This document shows, one piece after another, positions 53,996 through 62,587 of a stretch of DNA of 64,000 bases (positions are counted from its first letter, which is position 1; each line of letters begins with the position of its first letter). The notes below the pieces were generated by a model, which was not told the origin of the DNA, did no database searches, and saw nothing but the letters and a program-made list of their open reading frames with translations. The position numbers were made by a program, and so were the translations under genes. Source of the DNA: Mucilaginibacter_A sp964236465 (GTDB lineage: Bacteria > Bacteroidota > Bacteroidia > Sphingobacteriales > Sphingobacteriaceae); contig CAXSBZ010000004.1 of NCBI GenBank assembly GCA_964236465.1, positions 62,001 through 126,000 of the forward strand, given 5' to 3'.

Positions 53996-54122
53996 AGAGC
54001 CTGTTTAAAATTTGTTCAATCTATTTTCAATGCTTCTTTTATCACCTAAAAATGGAAGCATTTGGTTTCTAGTTTTATTTATATTGATGAAAATATCAAT
54101 TTTTATAGGGTAAAAGAAGCAT
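53996..54122. repeat. About 127-bp repeat B, with inverted dispersed words
   Basis: Begins AGAGCCTGTTTAAAATTTG, has ATGCTTCTTTTATC at 54030-54043 followed by ACCTAAAAA, and ends with GGTAAAAGAAGCAT (54109-54122) after CAATTTTTATAG. It matches the block at 20371-20498 in order and at both ends. The left end begins at the response regulator start codon region. Confidence 0.75.
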
Positions 54123-54172
54123 TGGCATCAATCCCGGTTATATCGAAAGATTTTGTATATTTAAAAAGGCCC

Positions 54173-55834
54173 TTATTGATACTCATAAGGAAATGTAACG
54201 GTAAACTCCGAACCCTTGCCAATACTACTTTTAACACTGATTTCTCCTTGCATAAAATTAACCAGTTCTTTACAAAAAGCTAATCCTAAGCCAACACTTC
54301 CGTTTTGGTTGTATTGATTTTGTATGCGGTAAAATTTTTTAAATATATTGTTTAATTCGGTTTGAGCAATGCCAATTCCCTGATCTTTGAATTTAAAGAT
54401 AACTTCTTTTTTGTTTCTTTCGATTTTTATGGCCAATTCTTTCCTGTCGGGAGGCGAATACTTGTAAGCATTTTCCATCAGGTTTTGATAAACGCTGCTC
54501 AGCAAAATTGGGTCGGTAAAAAAAGCATTGATGTCCGTATCTAAAAAATTGATATTGAAGGCCGGATATTTAATCTGAAAAGACTCAATCTGGCTTTTTG
54601 TAAACTGGTTTAAATCAATTTGCTGGTTTTTGATTTGGATAGATTTATTCTCTAACTGGGTGAAAGATAGCAACTTATTCATCAAATCGTTCAGCTTATC
54701 GGCTTCCTCATTCAAAATTTTCCCATAGTGCATCCGTTGCCGCTCGCTTAGTTCGTTTTTACTTTGCAAATTGGAACCTGCAATTTTAATTACGCTAACT
54801 GGTGTTTTAAATTCGTGTGTAAAGTTGGTGATGAAATCATATTGAAGCCTGAATAGTTTCAGGTTTACATTCAGGTTTCTGTAGATCAAAAGTGCGATCA
54901 CCAGCAGAAAAAAATAAATGACCATCACCCCAAAAGCAATGGGCAAAAACTGTTTGATCACTTCACTTTTCAGAAAACTTCTGTTGGTGCGGAAGTATAA
55001 TTTATAATCAGAAAAAGCACCGGGAAAAGCAATTTCTGTAATCACTTTGCCCTGCTCATTATCCAACGGATCATAAACCAAAGGATGAATGCTGATGGAT
55101 TGGTACAAACCCGGATTGGTATTGCGTATTTTTAGCGCATACGGATCCAGATAAAACGTAAACATATCTTTTTGATAAGTTGATACTGGCTGGGCAACAT
55201 GCAGCAACTCTTTATATATTTTAAGTTCTTGCCTACCGGGAATATTTAAGTAACTGATTTTGTTGGGGTTAACATCATAAAAAACTTTGCGAAAATCTAT
55301 ATCCGGGCTGCTGATTTTGGCTGTATCAACGTTTTCTACATAATTTGATAATTGTAAAGCCATCTGCCCGAAATCCGGATCTGCATTCCCAATATTGTTT
55401 AAAGCTTTAACTTGTATCAAATTTCGATGAATTTTATCTGATGAATAAACGTATGCTGATTTGATAAAAATACTCAGGTGCTTGCTGCGAAAGGTAAAAT
55501 GCTTTGGGCTGTTGCTGATTTCGAGATCATAAAAGGCAACTTTTTTAACAAAAGGATATTTATTAAAAACAGTGTTCACGTACTTTGCAGCAGAATTTAC
55601 GTTGAGGAAACCATTGTACAATGTGATTTCTGGCAGCTTGTTCTGAAAAAAATCATTGTAAGGCCGGATCGTTTGTTCCAGTACATCTGCTTTTTTAGAA
55701 GCAAATTCATCATTGATATTCTTACGCGTAAATTTATAGGCTAAAAGAAGTATCACCACCACCAAAGCAGAAATTAAGACGATGAAGGTTGTAACCAGCA
55801 AAAAGTTTTTCCGGTAAACCCTTTTTTCCTTCAT
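54173..55834 (-). CDS. Two-component sensor histidine kinase
   Basis: A 553-residue membrane kinase. Membrane helices at about 11-33 and 297-318 flank a 260-residue periplasmic sensor region with no named domain. The H box is His340 (FTHEFKTPVSV), the N box Asn455 (NLMENAYKYS), with G boxes DQGIGI and GSVGLGLAF. It pairs with the response regulator downstream. The gene starts 6 bp after the S9-type protein gene upstream, so the two are cotranscribed. A dispersed word falls in the first membrane helix (55738). Confidence 0.95.
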   Translation of the reverse strand: MKEKRVYRKNFLLVTTFIVLISALVVVILLLAYKFTRKNINDEFASKKADVLEQTIRPYNDFFQNKLPEITLYNGFLNVNSAAKYVNTVFNKYPFVKKVAFYDLEISNSPKHFTFRSKHLSIFIKSAYVYSSDKIHRNLIQVKALNNIGNADPDFGQMALQLSNYVENVDTAKISSPDIDFRKVFYDVNPNKISYLNIPGRQELKIYKELLHVAQPVSTYQKDMFTFYLDPYALKIRNTNPGLYQSISIHPLVYDPLDNEQGKVITEIAFPGAFSDYKLYFRTNRSFLKSEVIKQFLPIAFGVMVIYFFLLVIALLIYRNLNVNLKLFRLQYDFITNFTHEFKTPVSVIKIAGSNLQSKNELSERQRMHYGKILNEEADKLNDLMNKLLSFTQLENKSIQIKNQQIDLNQFTKSQIESFQIKYPAFNINFLDTDINAFFTDPILLSSVYQNLMENAYKYSPPDRKELAIKIERNKKEVIFKFKDQGIGIAQTELNNIFKKFYRIQNQYNQNGSVGLGLAFCKELVNFMQGEISVKSSIGKGSEFTVTFPYEYQ

Positions 55835-55840
55835 TCTAGA

Positions 55841-57733
55841 TTACTTTTTGTTTTTTAAATTGGATTCCAGAAAGCTCTCAATTTCAGCGTACATATCCAA
55901 ACGGTTTTGTTCGTTTTTAAAGTAAGTCCGTTCATTCTCTTTCAAAACATATTTAACATTCACCTCTCTGTTCCTCAAATCCCGCACAAATTGATTTAGC
56001 TCGCTGATATTTGCCCGAGGATCTTTCGCACCTTGAAAAATCAACAATGGTGATTTTATTTTATCTGTGTGAAAAACCGGCGAGATAGAACGCAACATAT
56101 CGGCATCTTTCTCCGGATTGCCCACCATTTCATAAGTCATGCTTAAATATGGTTTTAAAAATGGCGGTACATCTTTTATATAGGTAAAAAAGTTGATCAA
56201 ACCATATTGCACCACCGCACATTGGTACAAACCCGGATTGAAAGAAATGCCATGCAAAGCGGAAAATCCACCGAAACCACCACCAAAAATGGCAACCTGT
56301 TTCGGATTAGCGATCTTGCTGGCAATCAGCCATTTTACGCCATCCGTAATATCCTGCTGTATTTTTCCGCCAACTTCTTTAAAGCCTGCACTTTTAAACG
56401 CTTTTCCATAACCGGTAGAACCACGATAATTGACCTGGAAAACTGCATAACCACGATTGGCCAAAAACTGGACTTCTGCATTGTAACCCCAGCTATTCCG
56501 GCTCCAGGGACCATTATGAGGCATCATAATTACCGGCAAATCTGTTTGTTTTTTGGTTTGGGGCAAAGTTAGATAACCATTAATCAGCAAACCATCGCTT
56601 GCTTTGTAAGACACTGGTTTCATCGCACACAATTCTTCCGGCTTGATATCTGGGTTAAAATCTGTCAGCTTGCTCAGTTTTTTAGAATCCGCTTCATACA
56701 AATACATAGAACCCGGACTGCGATCGGTATAGGTGCTAATCAATAATTTATTTTCGGAAGTATCACGATCTGCAATCCTGATTTCCTGGCCGGGTAAAAG
56801 CTTTGATAAATCGTTATAAATCAATTTCATATCTGCATTCATCAAAAACTTTTCCGGCTTCGCTTCTTCCCAATTCACCATATCCAAACGATGCTTGTTC
56901 CGGGAATAATTTACTTCTGTAATATCAGCCGTTTTCCGCTCATAATCTATTTTTACTTCCTTACCGGTTGCGGCATCAATTTCTACCAATGCTATTTTAT
57001 CTCGGTTGAGGTTAGATAAAGCATAAAAAAGATTTCCGCCTGTTTTGGTAAAAGCAATTGGCGTAACCGTATTTCTGAAATTATTGCTGATGATCGTTTT
57101 AAACTCGTGCGCATCATCCTGCCTGAACAAAATCTTTTCATTTACACCATCTGAAGCTTTGGCCAATTGGATGTTTCCTTCCGAAGCCGGATACCATTCC
57201 GTTATATTTCCCGGATTTTTGATGTAAAGTTTTAGTTCACCGGTTTGCGTATTCCATTTATAAACATCAAAAATGGCCGAATCCCGCTTGTTCATCGCAA
57301 TATTGATCCAATCTTTATTGTTATGATTTCTGCTGATCAAACGAAACCGCACTTTGGTCAGCGACAACAACTTCTTCAGCTTTCTGTCCTGCATATTTAC
57401 CGCAAAAAGCTGGTATTGATTTAAGTCGATCAGATCTTTATTAAAAACAAGCTCATTATTCAAACTCCAGAAATAATCTTTCACCGGATAATCTGTAAAT
57501 GAAGTAACCCGGCTTTCCTTTCCATCCTCAATAGATTGCACATAAATATTGAGTTTTTGTTGATAATTCTTGAGGTAAGAAATATATTTTCCGTTGGGAG
57601 AAATGTGAAAAAGACTTTTTTCCGGTGTTTTAAAAAAGCTGATGACCGGAATTTTTCTGACGCTGCTATCAGAACAGGAATCAAAAACCGCTGCAATTAC
57701 ACATAAAATCAACAAATAACGAAGCCTTCTCAT
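55841..57733 (-). CDS. S9 prolyl-oligopeptidase-like lipoprotein lacking catalytic residues
   Basis: A 630-residue protein with an N-terminal lipoprotein-like signal (Cys20, FDSC), a beta-propeller region (about 35-370) and an alpha/beta-hydrolase domain (about 385-630). The nucleophile motif of active S9 enzymes, GGSYGG, reads GGGFGG here, with Gly486 at the Ser position. The catalytic His region, normally EGHGF, reads ENERTYF (Glu601 at the His position). Asp571 of GAKDPR remains. It is likely a pseudo-peptidase. Being directly upstream of the sensor kinase gene, it may bind a ligand for that system. Confidence 0.88.
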   Translation of the reverse strand: MRRLRYLLILCVIAAVFDSCSDSSVRKIPVISFFKTPEKSLFHISPNGKYISYLKNYQQKLNIYVQSIEDGKESRVTSFTDYPVKDYFWSLNNELVFNKDLIDLNQYQLFAVNMQDRKLKKLLSLTKVRFRLISRNHNNKDWINIAMNKRDSAIFDVYKWNTQTGELKLYIKNPGNITEWYPASEGNIQLAKASDGVNEKILFRQDDAHEFKTIISNNFRNTVTPIAFTKTGGNLFYALSNLNRDKIALVEIDAATGKEVKIDYERKTADITEVNYSRNKHRLDMVNWEEAKPEKFLMNADMKLIYNDLSKLLPGQEIRIADRDTSENKLLISTYTDRSPGSMYLYEADSKKLSKLTDFNPDIKPEELCAMKPVSYKASDGLLINGYLTLPQTKKQTDLPVIMMPHNGPWSRNSWGYNAEVQFLANRGYAVFQVNYRGSTGYGKAFKSAGFKEVGGKIQQDITDGVKWLIASKIANPKQVAIFGGGFGGFSALHGISFNPGLYQCAVVQYGLINFFTYIKDVPPFLKPYLSMTYEMVGNPEKDADMLRSISPVFHTDKIKSPLLIFQGAKDPRANISELNQFVRDLRNREVNVKYVLKENERTYFKNEQNRLDMYAEIESFLESNLKNKK

Positions 57734-57876
57734 CAGATTTTAGGAATCAGTAGCGGGATGTTTTATTGGGTTAAATTAGAAATTAAGAAAGTATAAAAAT
57801 CAACTGTCACCATAATTTTACCCCTTAAGGATCAAGTCTAATTACAGCTTTAAATTCTTTTCTTACGTAATTAGTT

Positions 57877-57884
57877 TATTTTTG
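57877..57884 (+). promoter_or_regulatory. Possible -7 promoter element of the TPR gene
   Basis: TATTTTTG fits the TAnnTTTG consensus and ends just before the proposed starts at 57885 and 57891. No clear TTG upstream. Confidence 0.25.
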
Positions 57885-57890
57885 ATGTGT

Positions 57891-59690
57891 ATGAAACTGG
57901 TTTTTACAATGCTTCTTTTAGCGTGCTTTTTTTCGGCTGTAGCACAGTCGGATGATTTGCTGCTGGCCAGACAATACATGGCATCCGGCGAAAAAGATAA
58001 AGCCAGCCAGATTTATCAAAAGCTGTACAAACAGGATAACGAGGCGTATTTCAAAGCTTATTGTTACAGTTTAATCAATTTGAAAAAACTGGACGATGCC
58101 GAAAACCTGGCCAAAAAAATGCTGAAAAAACATCCGGGCAATATTGATTATGCCATTACTTTGGGCAGTATCTACACGGAAAAAGGTGATCTGCAAAAAG
58201 CGGAATTCGGCTACAAAGAAATCCTCAAAAATTTGCCTGCTGACGAATCCGAAATCAGCAATATTGCCAATCAGTTTTACCAGGCCGGCAATACGGATTA
58301 CACCATCAAAGTTTTTTTGCAGGGTCGAGCCCTTTTACATAATGATCAGTTGTTTGCCATTCCGTTGATTAGCATGTACCGTTTCCGCCGGGAAAAAATG
58401 CCGATGGCTGCTGAGTATTTAAACATCCTGGTTACCAATCCGGATTATTTGTACCAGGCGCAAAACAACTTATCCAGCGCGTTTGAAGGTTCAGCAGATT
58501 ACGAAGTTTTTAAAAGTTTGTTGCTGGAAAAAATCCAAAAAAATCCACAGGCAACGGTATTTACACAGTTACTTACCTGGCAATATCTTCAGCAAAAAGA
58601 ATATGAACTGGCTCTAAATCAAACAATTGCTTTATCAAAAAGACAGAAAGATAACGGCGAACAGGTTTATCAGCTTTGCCAAACATTCATCAGTAATGAA
58701 GCTTTTGATACAGCCATCCGCGGTTATGAATTTATTATCAGCAAGGGCAAACAGGATTATTATATCCCAGCAAGGATTGAACTGCTGAATACCAAAAACC
58801 TAAAAATCACTTCCGGCAAATACCAACCGCAGGATTTAATTAGCTTAGAAAAAGATTATCAGGATTTGCTTAGCGAGTTTGGCCGGAACAGCAATACTGT
58901 TTTTGCCATGCAAAAACTGGCAAGGTTGCAGGCATTCAAACTACACAAAACCGCTGATGCTGAAAAACTGCTGGAACAAGCGGTTTTGGTTCCGGGCATA
59001 CAACCTAAACTGCTTGCCAATTGTAAAATGGATTTGGGCGATGTATATTTGTTAACCAACCAACCCTGGGAAGCAACTTTGCTGTACAGCCAGGTGGAAA
59101 AAGCTTTCCCAAATACAAACGTAGCGCAGGAAGCCAAATACCGAAACGCAAGGCTGGCTTATTTTACAGGTGATTTTTCCTGGGCCAAAGCACAAGTAGA
59201 TGTTTTGAAAGCGGCAACTTCGCAACTGATTGCCAATGATGCACTTAACCTTTCACTTTTGATTACCGATAATACTACATTTGATACCACCGGAAATGCG
59301 CTGAAAATTTATGCCCGCGCAGATTTTTTGATCTATAAAGAGCAAACCGAACGCGCCATGAAAACGCTGGACAGTATCAATCAGGTTTATCCCGGGAATA
59401 CTTTGGCTGATGATATTTTGATGGCGAAAGCAAAGATTTTTATCCAGCAAAAACAGTATCAACTAGCCATTCCGTTTTTGCAAAAAATTGTTGATGAACA
59501 TCCCAATGAGCTTTGGGCCGATGATGCTGTTTTTATGATGGCAAATTTGTACGAAAACCAATTGGAAAATAAAGTAAAAGCACAAACGCTGTATCAGAAA
59601 ATCATTACGGATTACCCTTCCAGTTTGTGGATTAGTGAGGCACGCAAAAAATTCAGGGCTTTAAGAGGAGACCAATTGCCTGGTTCCTGA
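57891..59690 (+). CDS. Secreted TPR-repeat protein
   Basis: The preferred start is the ATG at 57891 (MKLVFTMLLLACFFSAVAQ), giving a signal peptide and 599 residues; ATG 57885 is also possible. The rest is made of tetratricopeptide-like repeats (ARQYMASGEKDKASQIYQKLY, AITLGSIYTEKGDLQKAEFGY, ADDAVFMMANLYENQLENK). TPR scaffolds bind other proteins; here probably in the periplasm. No partner is evident. The signal peptide codons include a dispersed word (57909). Confidence 0.85.
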   Translation: MKLVFTMLLLACFFSAVAQSDDLLLARQYMASGEKDKASQIYQKLYKQDNEAYFKAYCYSLINLKKLDDAENLAKKMLKKHPGNIDYAITLGSIYTEKGDLQKAEFGYKEILKNLPADESEISNIANQFYQAGNTDYTIKVFLQGRALLHNDQLFAIPLISMYRFRREKMPMAAEYLNILVTNPDYLYQAQNNLSSAFEGSADYEVFKSLLLEKIQKNPQATVFTQLLTWQYLQQKEYELALNQTIALSKRQKDNGEQVYQLCQTFISNEAFDTAIRGYEFIISKGKQDYYIPARIELLNTKNLKITSGKYQPQDLISLEKDYQDLLSEFGRNSNTVFAMQKLARLQAFKLHKTADAEKLLEQAVLVPGIQPKLLANCKMDLGDVYLLTNQPWEATLLYSQVEKAFPNTNVAQEAKYRNARLAYFTGDFSWAKAQVDVLKAATSQLIANDALNLSLLITDNTTFDTTGNALKIYARADFLIYKEQTERAMKTLDSINQVYPGNTLADDILMAKAKIFIQQKQYQLAIPFLQKIVDEHPNELWADDAVFMMANLYENQLENKVKAQTLYQKIITDYPSSLWISEARKKFRALRGDQLPGS

Positions 59691-59711
59691 AAAAAGATTT
59701 AATTTTACAAC

Positions 59712-60014
59712 ATGTTCATTTACAACATCACTTTTTTAATTGATGAATCCATCGCACAGGAATGGCTAAACGAGGTCAAAAATAATTATGTTGAAACTGT
59801 TTTGGAAACTGGTTTTTTTCAGTCTTATCAATTGCTTCAGGTAACGGATTCTCCAAATGAGGGTCTAACTTATTGCCTTCAATTTCGTACTGAAGAAATT
59901 TCCTCGCTACAATCCTATCAAAATCTATACGCACCGCAAATTGAAAACAAACATCAGCAACTGTTTGCAAATCAAATAATTACTTTTAGCTCTACTATGA
60001 AACTTATTGACTAA
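59712..60014 (+). CDS. DUF4286-family protein
   Basis: A 100-residue cytoplasmic protein. The start FIYNITFLIDESIAQEWLNE and the segment YCLQFRTEEISSLQSY fit DUF4286, a small ferredoxin-like-fold family of this phylum with no known function. It lies 2 bp upstream of rfbC and 21 bp after the TPR gene, so probably cotranscribed. Confidence 0.8.
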   Translation: MFIYNITFLIDESIAQEWLNEVKNNYVETVLETGFFQSYQLLQVTDSPNEGLTYCLQFRTEEISSLQSYQNLYAPQIENKHQQLFANQIITFSSTMKLID

Positions 60015-60016
60015 CA

Positions 60017-60565
60017 ATGAATATCAGCACTACAAAAATTGAAGGATTAATTATTATTGAACCACGCATTTTTCCGGATGACCGCGGATATTTTTACGAA
60101 AGTTATAGCGAAAAAAAATATCGTGAGGCTGGTATCCATGCTTCTTTTGTGCAGGATAATCAGTCGTTTTCTCAAAAAGGGGCTTTGCGGGGCTTGCATG
60201 GCCAGGCCAATCCTTTTGCACAAGGGAAATTAGTGCGCGTATTGCAAGGCCGAGTTTTGGATGTTGCCGTAGATATCCGTAAAAGTTCCTCAACTTTTGG
60301 CCAGTACGTTACGGTTGAATTAAGCGGAGAAAACCATAAACAATTTTGGGTTCCACCAGGCTTTTTGCACGGCTTTGTTACGCTGGAAAATGATACGATT
60401 TTTACTTACAAAGTGGATAATTATTATGATAAAGCCTCGGAAATTGGTGTTTTGTGGAACGATCCGACGTTGAACATTGACTGGCAGACAGATTTATCCA
60501 ATGTTCTGCTTTCACCAAAAGACGAAATTTTGCCAACTTTCGCAGATTTTAAAAGTCCGTTTTAG
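60017..60565 (+). CDS. rfbC: dTDP-4-dehydrorhamnose 3,5-epimerase
   Basis: RfbC converts dTDP-4-keto-6-deoxyglucose to the L-rhamno form, a step of dTDP-rhamnose synthesis for surface polysaccharide. The 182-residue cupin protein has the active-site RGLHGQ, with the usual second base/His region FWVPPGFLHGFVTL, and the N-terminal FPDDRGYFYESY. Other rhamnose genes are not adjacent. Followed by a strong terminator. Confidence 0.93.
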   Translation: MNISTTKIEGLIIIEPRIFPDDRGYFYESYSEKKYREAGIHASFVQDNQSFSQKGALRGLHGQANPFAQGKLVRVLQGRVLDVAVDIRKSSSTFGQYVTVELSGENHKQFWVPPGFLHGFVTLENDTIFTYKVDNYYDKASEIGVLWNDPTLNIDWQTDLSNVLLSPKDEILPTFADFKSPF

Positions 60566-60581
60566 ATTTTTTAACTTCAAC

Positions 60582-60619
60582 AAAAAAGCGTACAACTTAA
60601 TCATTGTACGCTTTTTTTA
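60582..60619 (+). terminator. Intrinsic terminator of rfbC
   Basis: AAAAAAGCGTACAA and TTGTACGCTTTTTT flank an 8-base loop, with a run of T. A long perfect stem, probably active in both directions. Confidence 0.9.
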
Positions 60620-60637
60620 TTAGGTCTAATTTCGGTG

Positions 60638-60660
60638 ATGCTTCTTTTATCACTATAAAA
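60638..60660 (-). repeat. Dispersed repeat word, single extended copy
   Basis: ATGCTTCTTTTATC followed by ACTATAAAA, directly after the rfbC terminator and before the OmpA gene end. Confidence 0.8.
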
Positions 60661-60668
60661 TTGACTTC

Positions 60669-61484
60669 TTATTTTGGCGAAATCAAATTGTACAATTCGT
60701 CTAATTTCGGGCTTAATACAATTTCGATCCTTCGGTTTTTGGCCAAAGCTTCCGACGTTGTTCCGGTGTCAATAGGTTGATATTGTCCTTTTCCGGTTGC
60801 TGTTAATCGCTGAGGGTCAACGTTTTCCACTTCAGTTAAATAGCGCGAAACTGAAGTTGCACGCAGCACACTCAAATCCCAGTTGTCTTTAATCTGGCCC
60901 AGATTGTTTACTTTTTTATTGTCAGTATGGCCTTCCACTGCAATATTAATATCTGGTTCTTTATTCAAAACGGCGGCAAATTGTTTCAATGCCGTTTTCC
61001 CATTTTCATTGATCACAATACTTCCTGATGGAAAAAGCAGTTTATCAGCCAAAGAAACATAAACTTTTCCATTGCGGATATCGACCGTTAAACCGCTATT
61101 TTGAAAACCCAGCAAAGCTTGTTGCAATTTGTTGCGCAGTGCATTTGTGGCTTCATCTCGCTTGCGCAAAGTTTCTTCCACTTCTTGCAAACGTGCTTCC
61201 CGTTTTTGCAGATCACCAGAAAGCTGGTTTACTTTTGATGAACTGGCACTGAAGTTAGTATTCAGCACATTGTATTTATCGTTCAGTTCTGTAATTTGCC
61301 GATGCATTCTGGCAGTATCTGCTTCTAAACGTACCACCTGCTGTTCTAAAACAGTTGTCCGTTGTGCCAATGAATCACGCTCGGCCAAAATCCCTTTATA
61401 CTTTTTGGTAGATAATATTGCACAAGATTGCAACGCAAATATCAACATCAATGCAAAAACGAGAAAAATGCTTCTTTTAGGCAT
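60669..61484 (-). CDS. OmpA-family lipoprotein with coiled-coil
   Basis: The 271-residue protein has an N-terminal hydrophobic signal (LVFALMLIFALQSC, Cys21), a coiled-coil from about 30 to 120, and a C-terminal OmpA peptidoglycan-binding domain with INIAVEGHTDNKKVN and NWDLSVLRATSVSRYL. It likely links the outer membrane to peptidoglycan. Codons 1-5 (MPKRS) are written by the dispersed word (61468). Confidence 0.9.
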   Translation of the reverse strand: MPKRSIFLVFALMLIFALQSCAILSTKKYKGILAERDSLAQRTTVLEQQVVRLEADTARMHRQITELNDKYNVLNTNFSASSSKVNQLSGDLQKREARLQEVEETLRKRDEATNALRNKLQQALLGFQNSGLTVDIRNGKVYVSLADKLLFPSGSIVINENGKTALKQFAAVLNKEPDINIAVEGHTDNKKVNNLGQIKDNWDLSVLRATSVSRYLTEVENVDPQRLTATGKGQYQPIDTGTTSEALAKNRRIEIVLSPKLDELYNLISPK

Positions 61485-61490
61485 ACAAAA

Positions 61491-62150
61491 TTAATGAAGT
61501 GCTTGGTTAAGAAAATTATTTAAAGGCAGGATTTTATGCAGATAATCAGCCACAGCCTGAGCTGAATTTTTATTCATCAATTCCTTATCGGCCAATGGAT
61601 GTATTGCGGCAAAGCTTTTCAACTTTAATAAATTGCTGAATTCGTGATCCGGTTCATAACCTTTAGGGTAATTTTTCAGTTGCTCCTGCTGATCGAATGC
61701 CGAAAAATCATTGATAAAAGAAGCATCGCTAACAATGGCATTTAAAACATGACCATTGTAATCAATTTCCTGACGAATTGCTTTTACATGATCCGGCGGC
61801 GGCATCCAATATCCACCTCCAACAAAGCATTTTTCGGGCTGTAAATGTATGTAATAACCTAAATCTGCATTGGCAAACCCAGTTTTAAAATTGATACCGA
61901 AGTTGCTTTTATAAGGTGTTTTGTCTTTACTGAAACGCACATCGCGATAAATCCGCATTACACATTTTTTTGGATCTAAATCAGCTTGAACTTGCGGATC
62001 AATTTGAGCCAACAGTTTCAATGTTTCTCCTGCAAAATCAATTACATTTTCTCTTGCCTGTTCGTACTTTTCTTTGTTCTCTAAAAACCAATCGCGGTGA
62101 TTGTTTTTTACCAAATCTTTTAAGAAATCAAAAGTTTTTGGTTCTATCAT
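61491..62150 (-). CDS. DUF2461-family protein
   Basis: A 219-residue protein matching DUF2461: opening FDFLKDLVKNNHRDWFLENKE and the segments RIYRDVRFSKDKTPYKSNFG and GYYIHLQPEKCFVGGG. The function of this family is unknown. It is 6 bp upstream of the OmpA-family gene and likely cotranscribed. A dispersed word sits at 61713. Confidence 0.85.
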   Translation of the reverse strand: MIEPKTFDFLKDLVKNNHRDWFLENKEKYEQARENVIDFAGETLKLLAQIDPQVQADLDPKKCVMRIYRDVRFSKDKTPYKSNFGINFKTGFANADLGYYIHLQPEKCFVGGGYWMPPPDHVKAIRQEIDYNGHVLNAIVSDASFINDFSAFDQQEQLKNYPKGYEPDHEFSNLLKLKSFAAIHPLADKELMNKNSAQAVADYLHKILPLNNFLNQALH

Positions 62151-62174
62151 CTTGCAATCAAATACAAAAAAGGT

Positions 62175-62188
62175 TGATAAAAGAAGTA
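62175..62188 (+). repeat. Dispersed repeat word, single copy
   Basis: GATAAAAGAAGTAT upstream of the DUF2461 gene. Confidence 0.7.
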
Positions 62189-62240
62189 TTGGGTTTATGT
62201 ACGCAAATATCTAACTGTCTAAGCTGATTTCAATCAGAAC

Positions 62241-62516
62241 TTAGTTTAGATTGAGTTTTTCTTTACGCATGTTGATCTCAATGTTTTTGCGTTTAAATCT
62301 TTTAAACCAAATATAACCCACTGCTGCTGCGGCCAAATATGGTGCTGCCAACAATACCAAAATGCCTTTGTTCAAGCCATCTGCTTTATTGTTTCCACTG
62401 TTGTGCGAGCTTTCTACGTTTGCTGCACACATCGCGCATTGTGCTTTTACTGGCTGTGTGCCCATAAAAATCAGCATCAAGATAAAAGCAGAAAATATTA
62501 TTTTTAAATTTTTCAT
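62241..62516 (-). CDS. Small secreted membrane protein with CxxC motif
   Basis: Start set to the ATG at 62516 (91 residues). A signal peptide ending VKAQ is followed by CAMCAANVE and a second membrane helix (ILVLLAAPYLAAAAVGYIWF). The CxxC pair and location after SCO and DUF420 genes suggest a part in metal handling for the oxidase, but this is inference. The longer reading frame to 62669 overlaps DUF420 and the repeat hairpin and is not supported. Confidence 0.65.
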   Translation of the reverse strand: MKNLKIIFSAFILMLIFMGTQPVKAQCAMCAANVESSHNSGNNKADGLNKGILVLLAAPYLAAAAVGYIWFKRFKRKNIEINMRKEKLNLN

Positions 62517-62524
62517 TACTATAT

Positions 62525-62582
62525 TTTTTAGGTGATAAAAACAGTATTGCTTGTTGCCGATGCTGTTTTTATCATACAAAAT
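62525..62582. repeat. Inverted pair of ACAG-form words, hairpin
   Basis: TTTTTAGGT then GATAAAAACAGTAT (62534-62547), a 12-base spacer, ATGCTGTTTTTATC (62560-62573), then ATACAAAAT. Arms match at 13 of 14 bases. It lies between DUF420 and the small CxxC gene, both on the minus strand. Confidence 0.85.
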
Positions 62583-62587
62583 TAACG

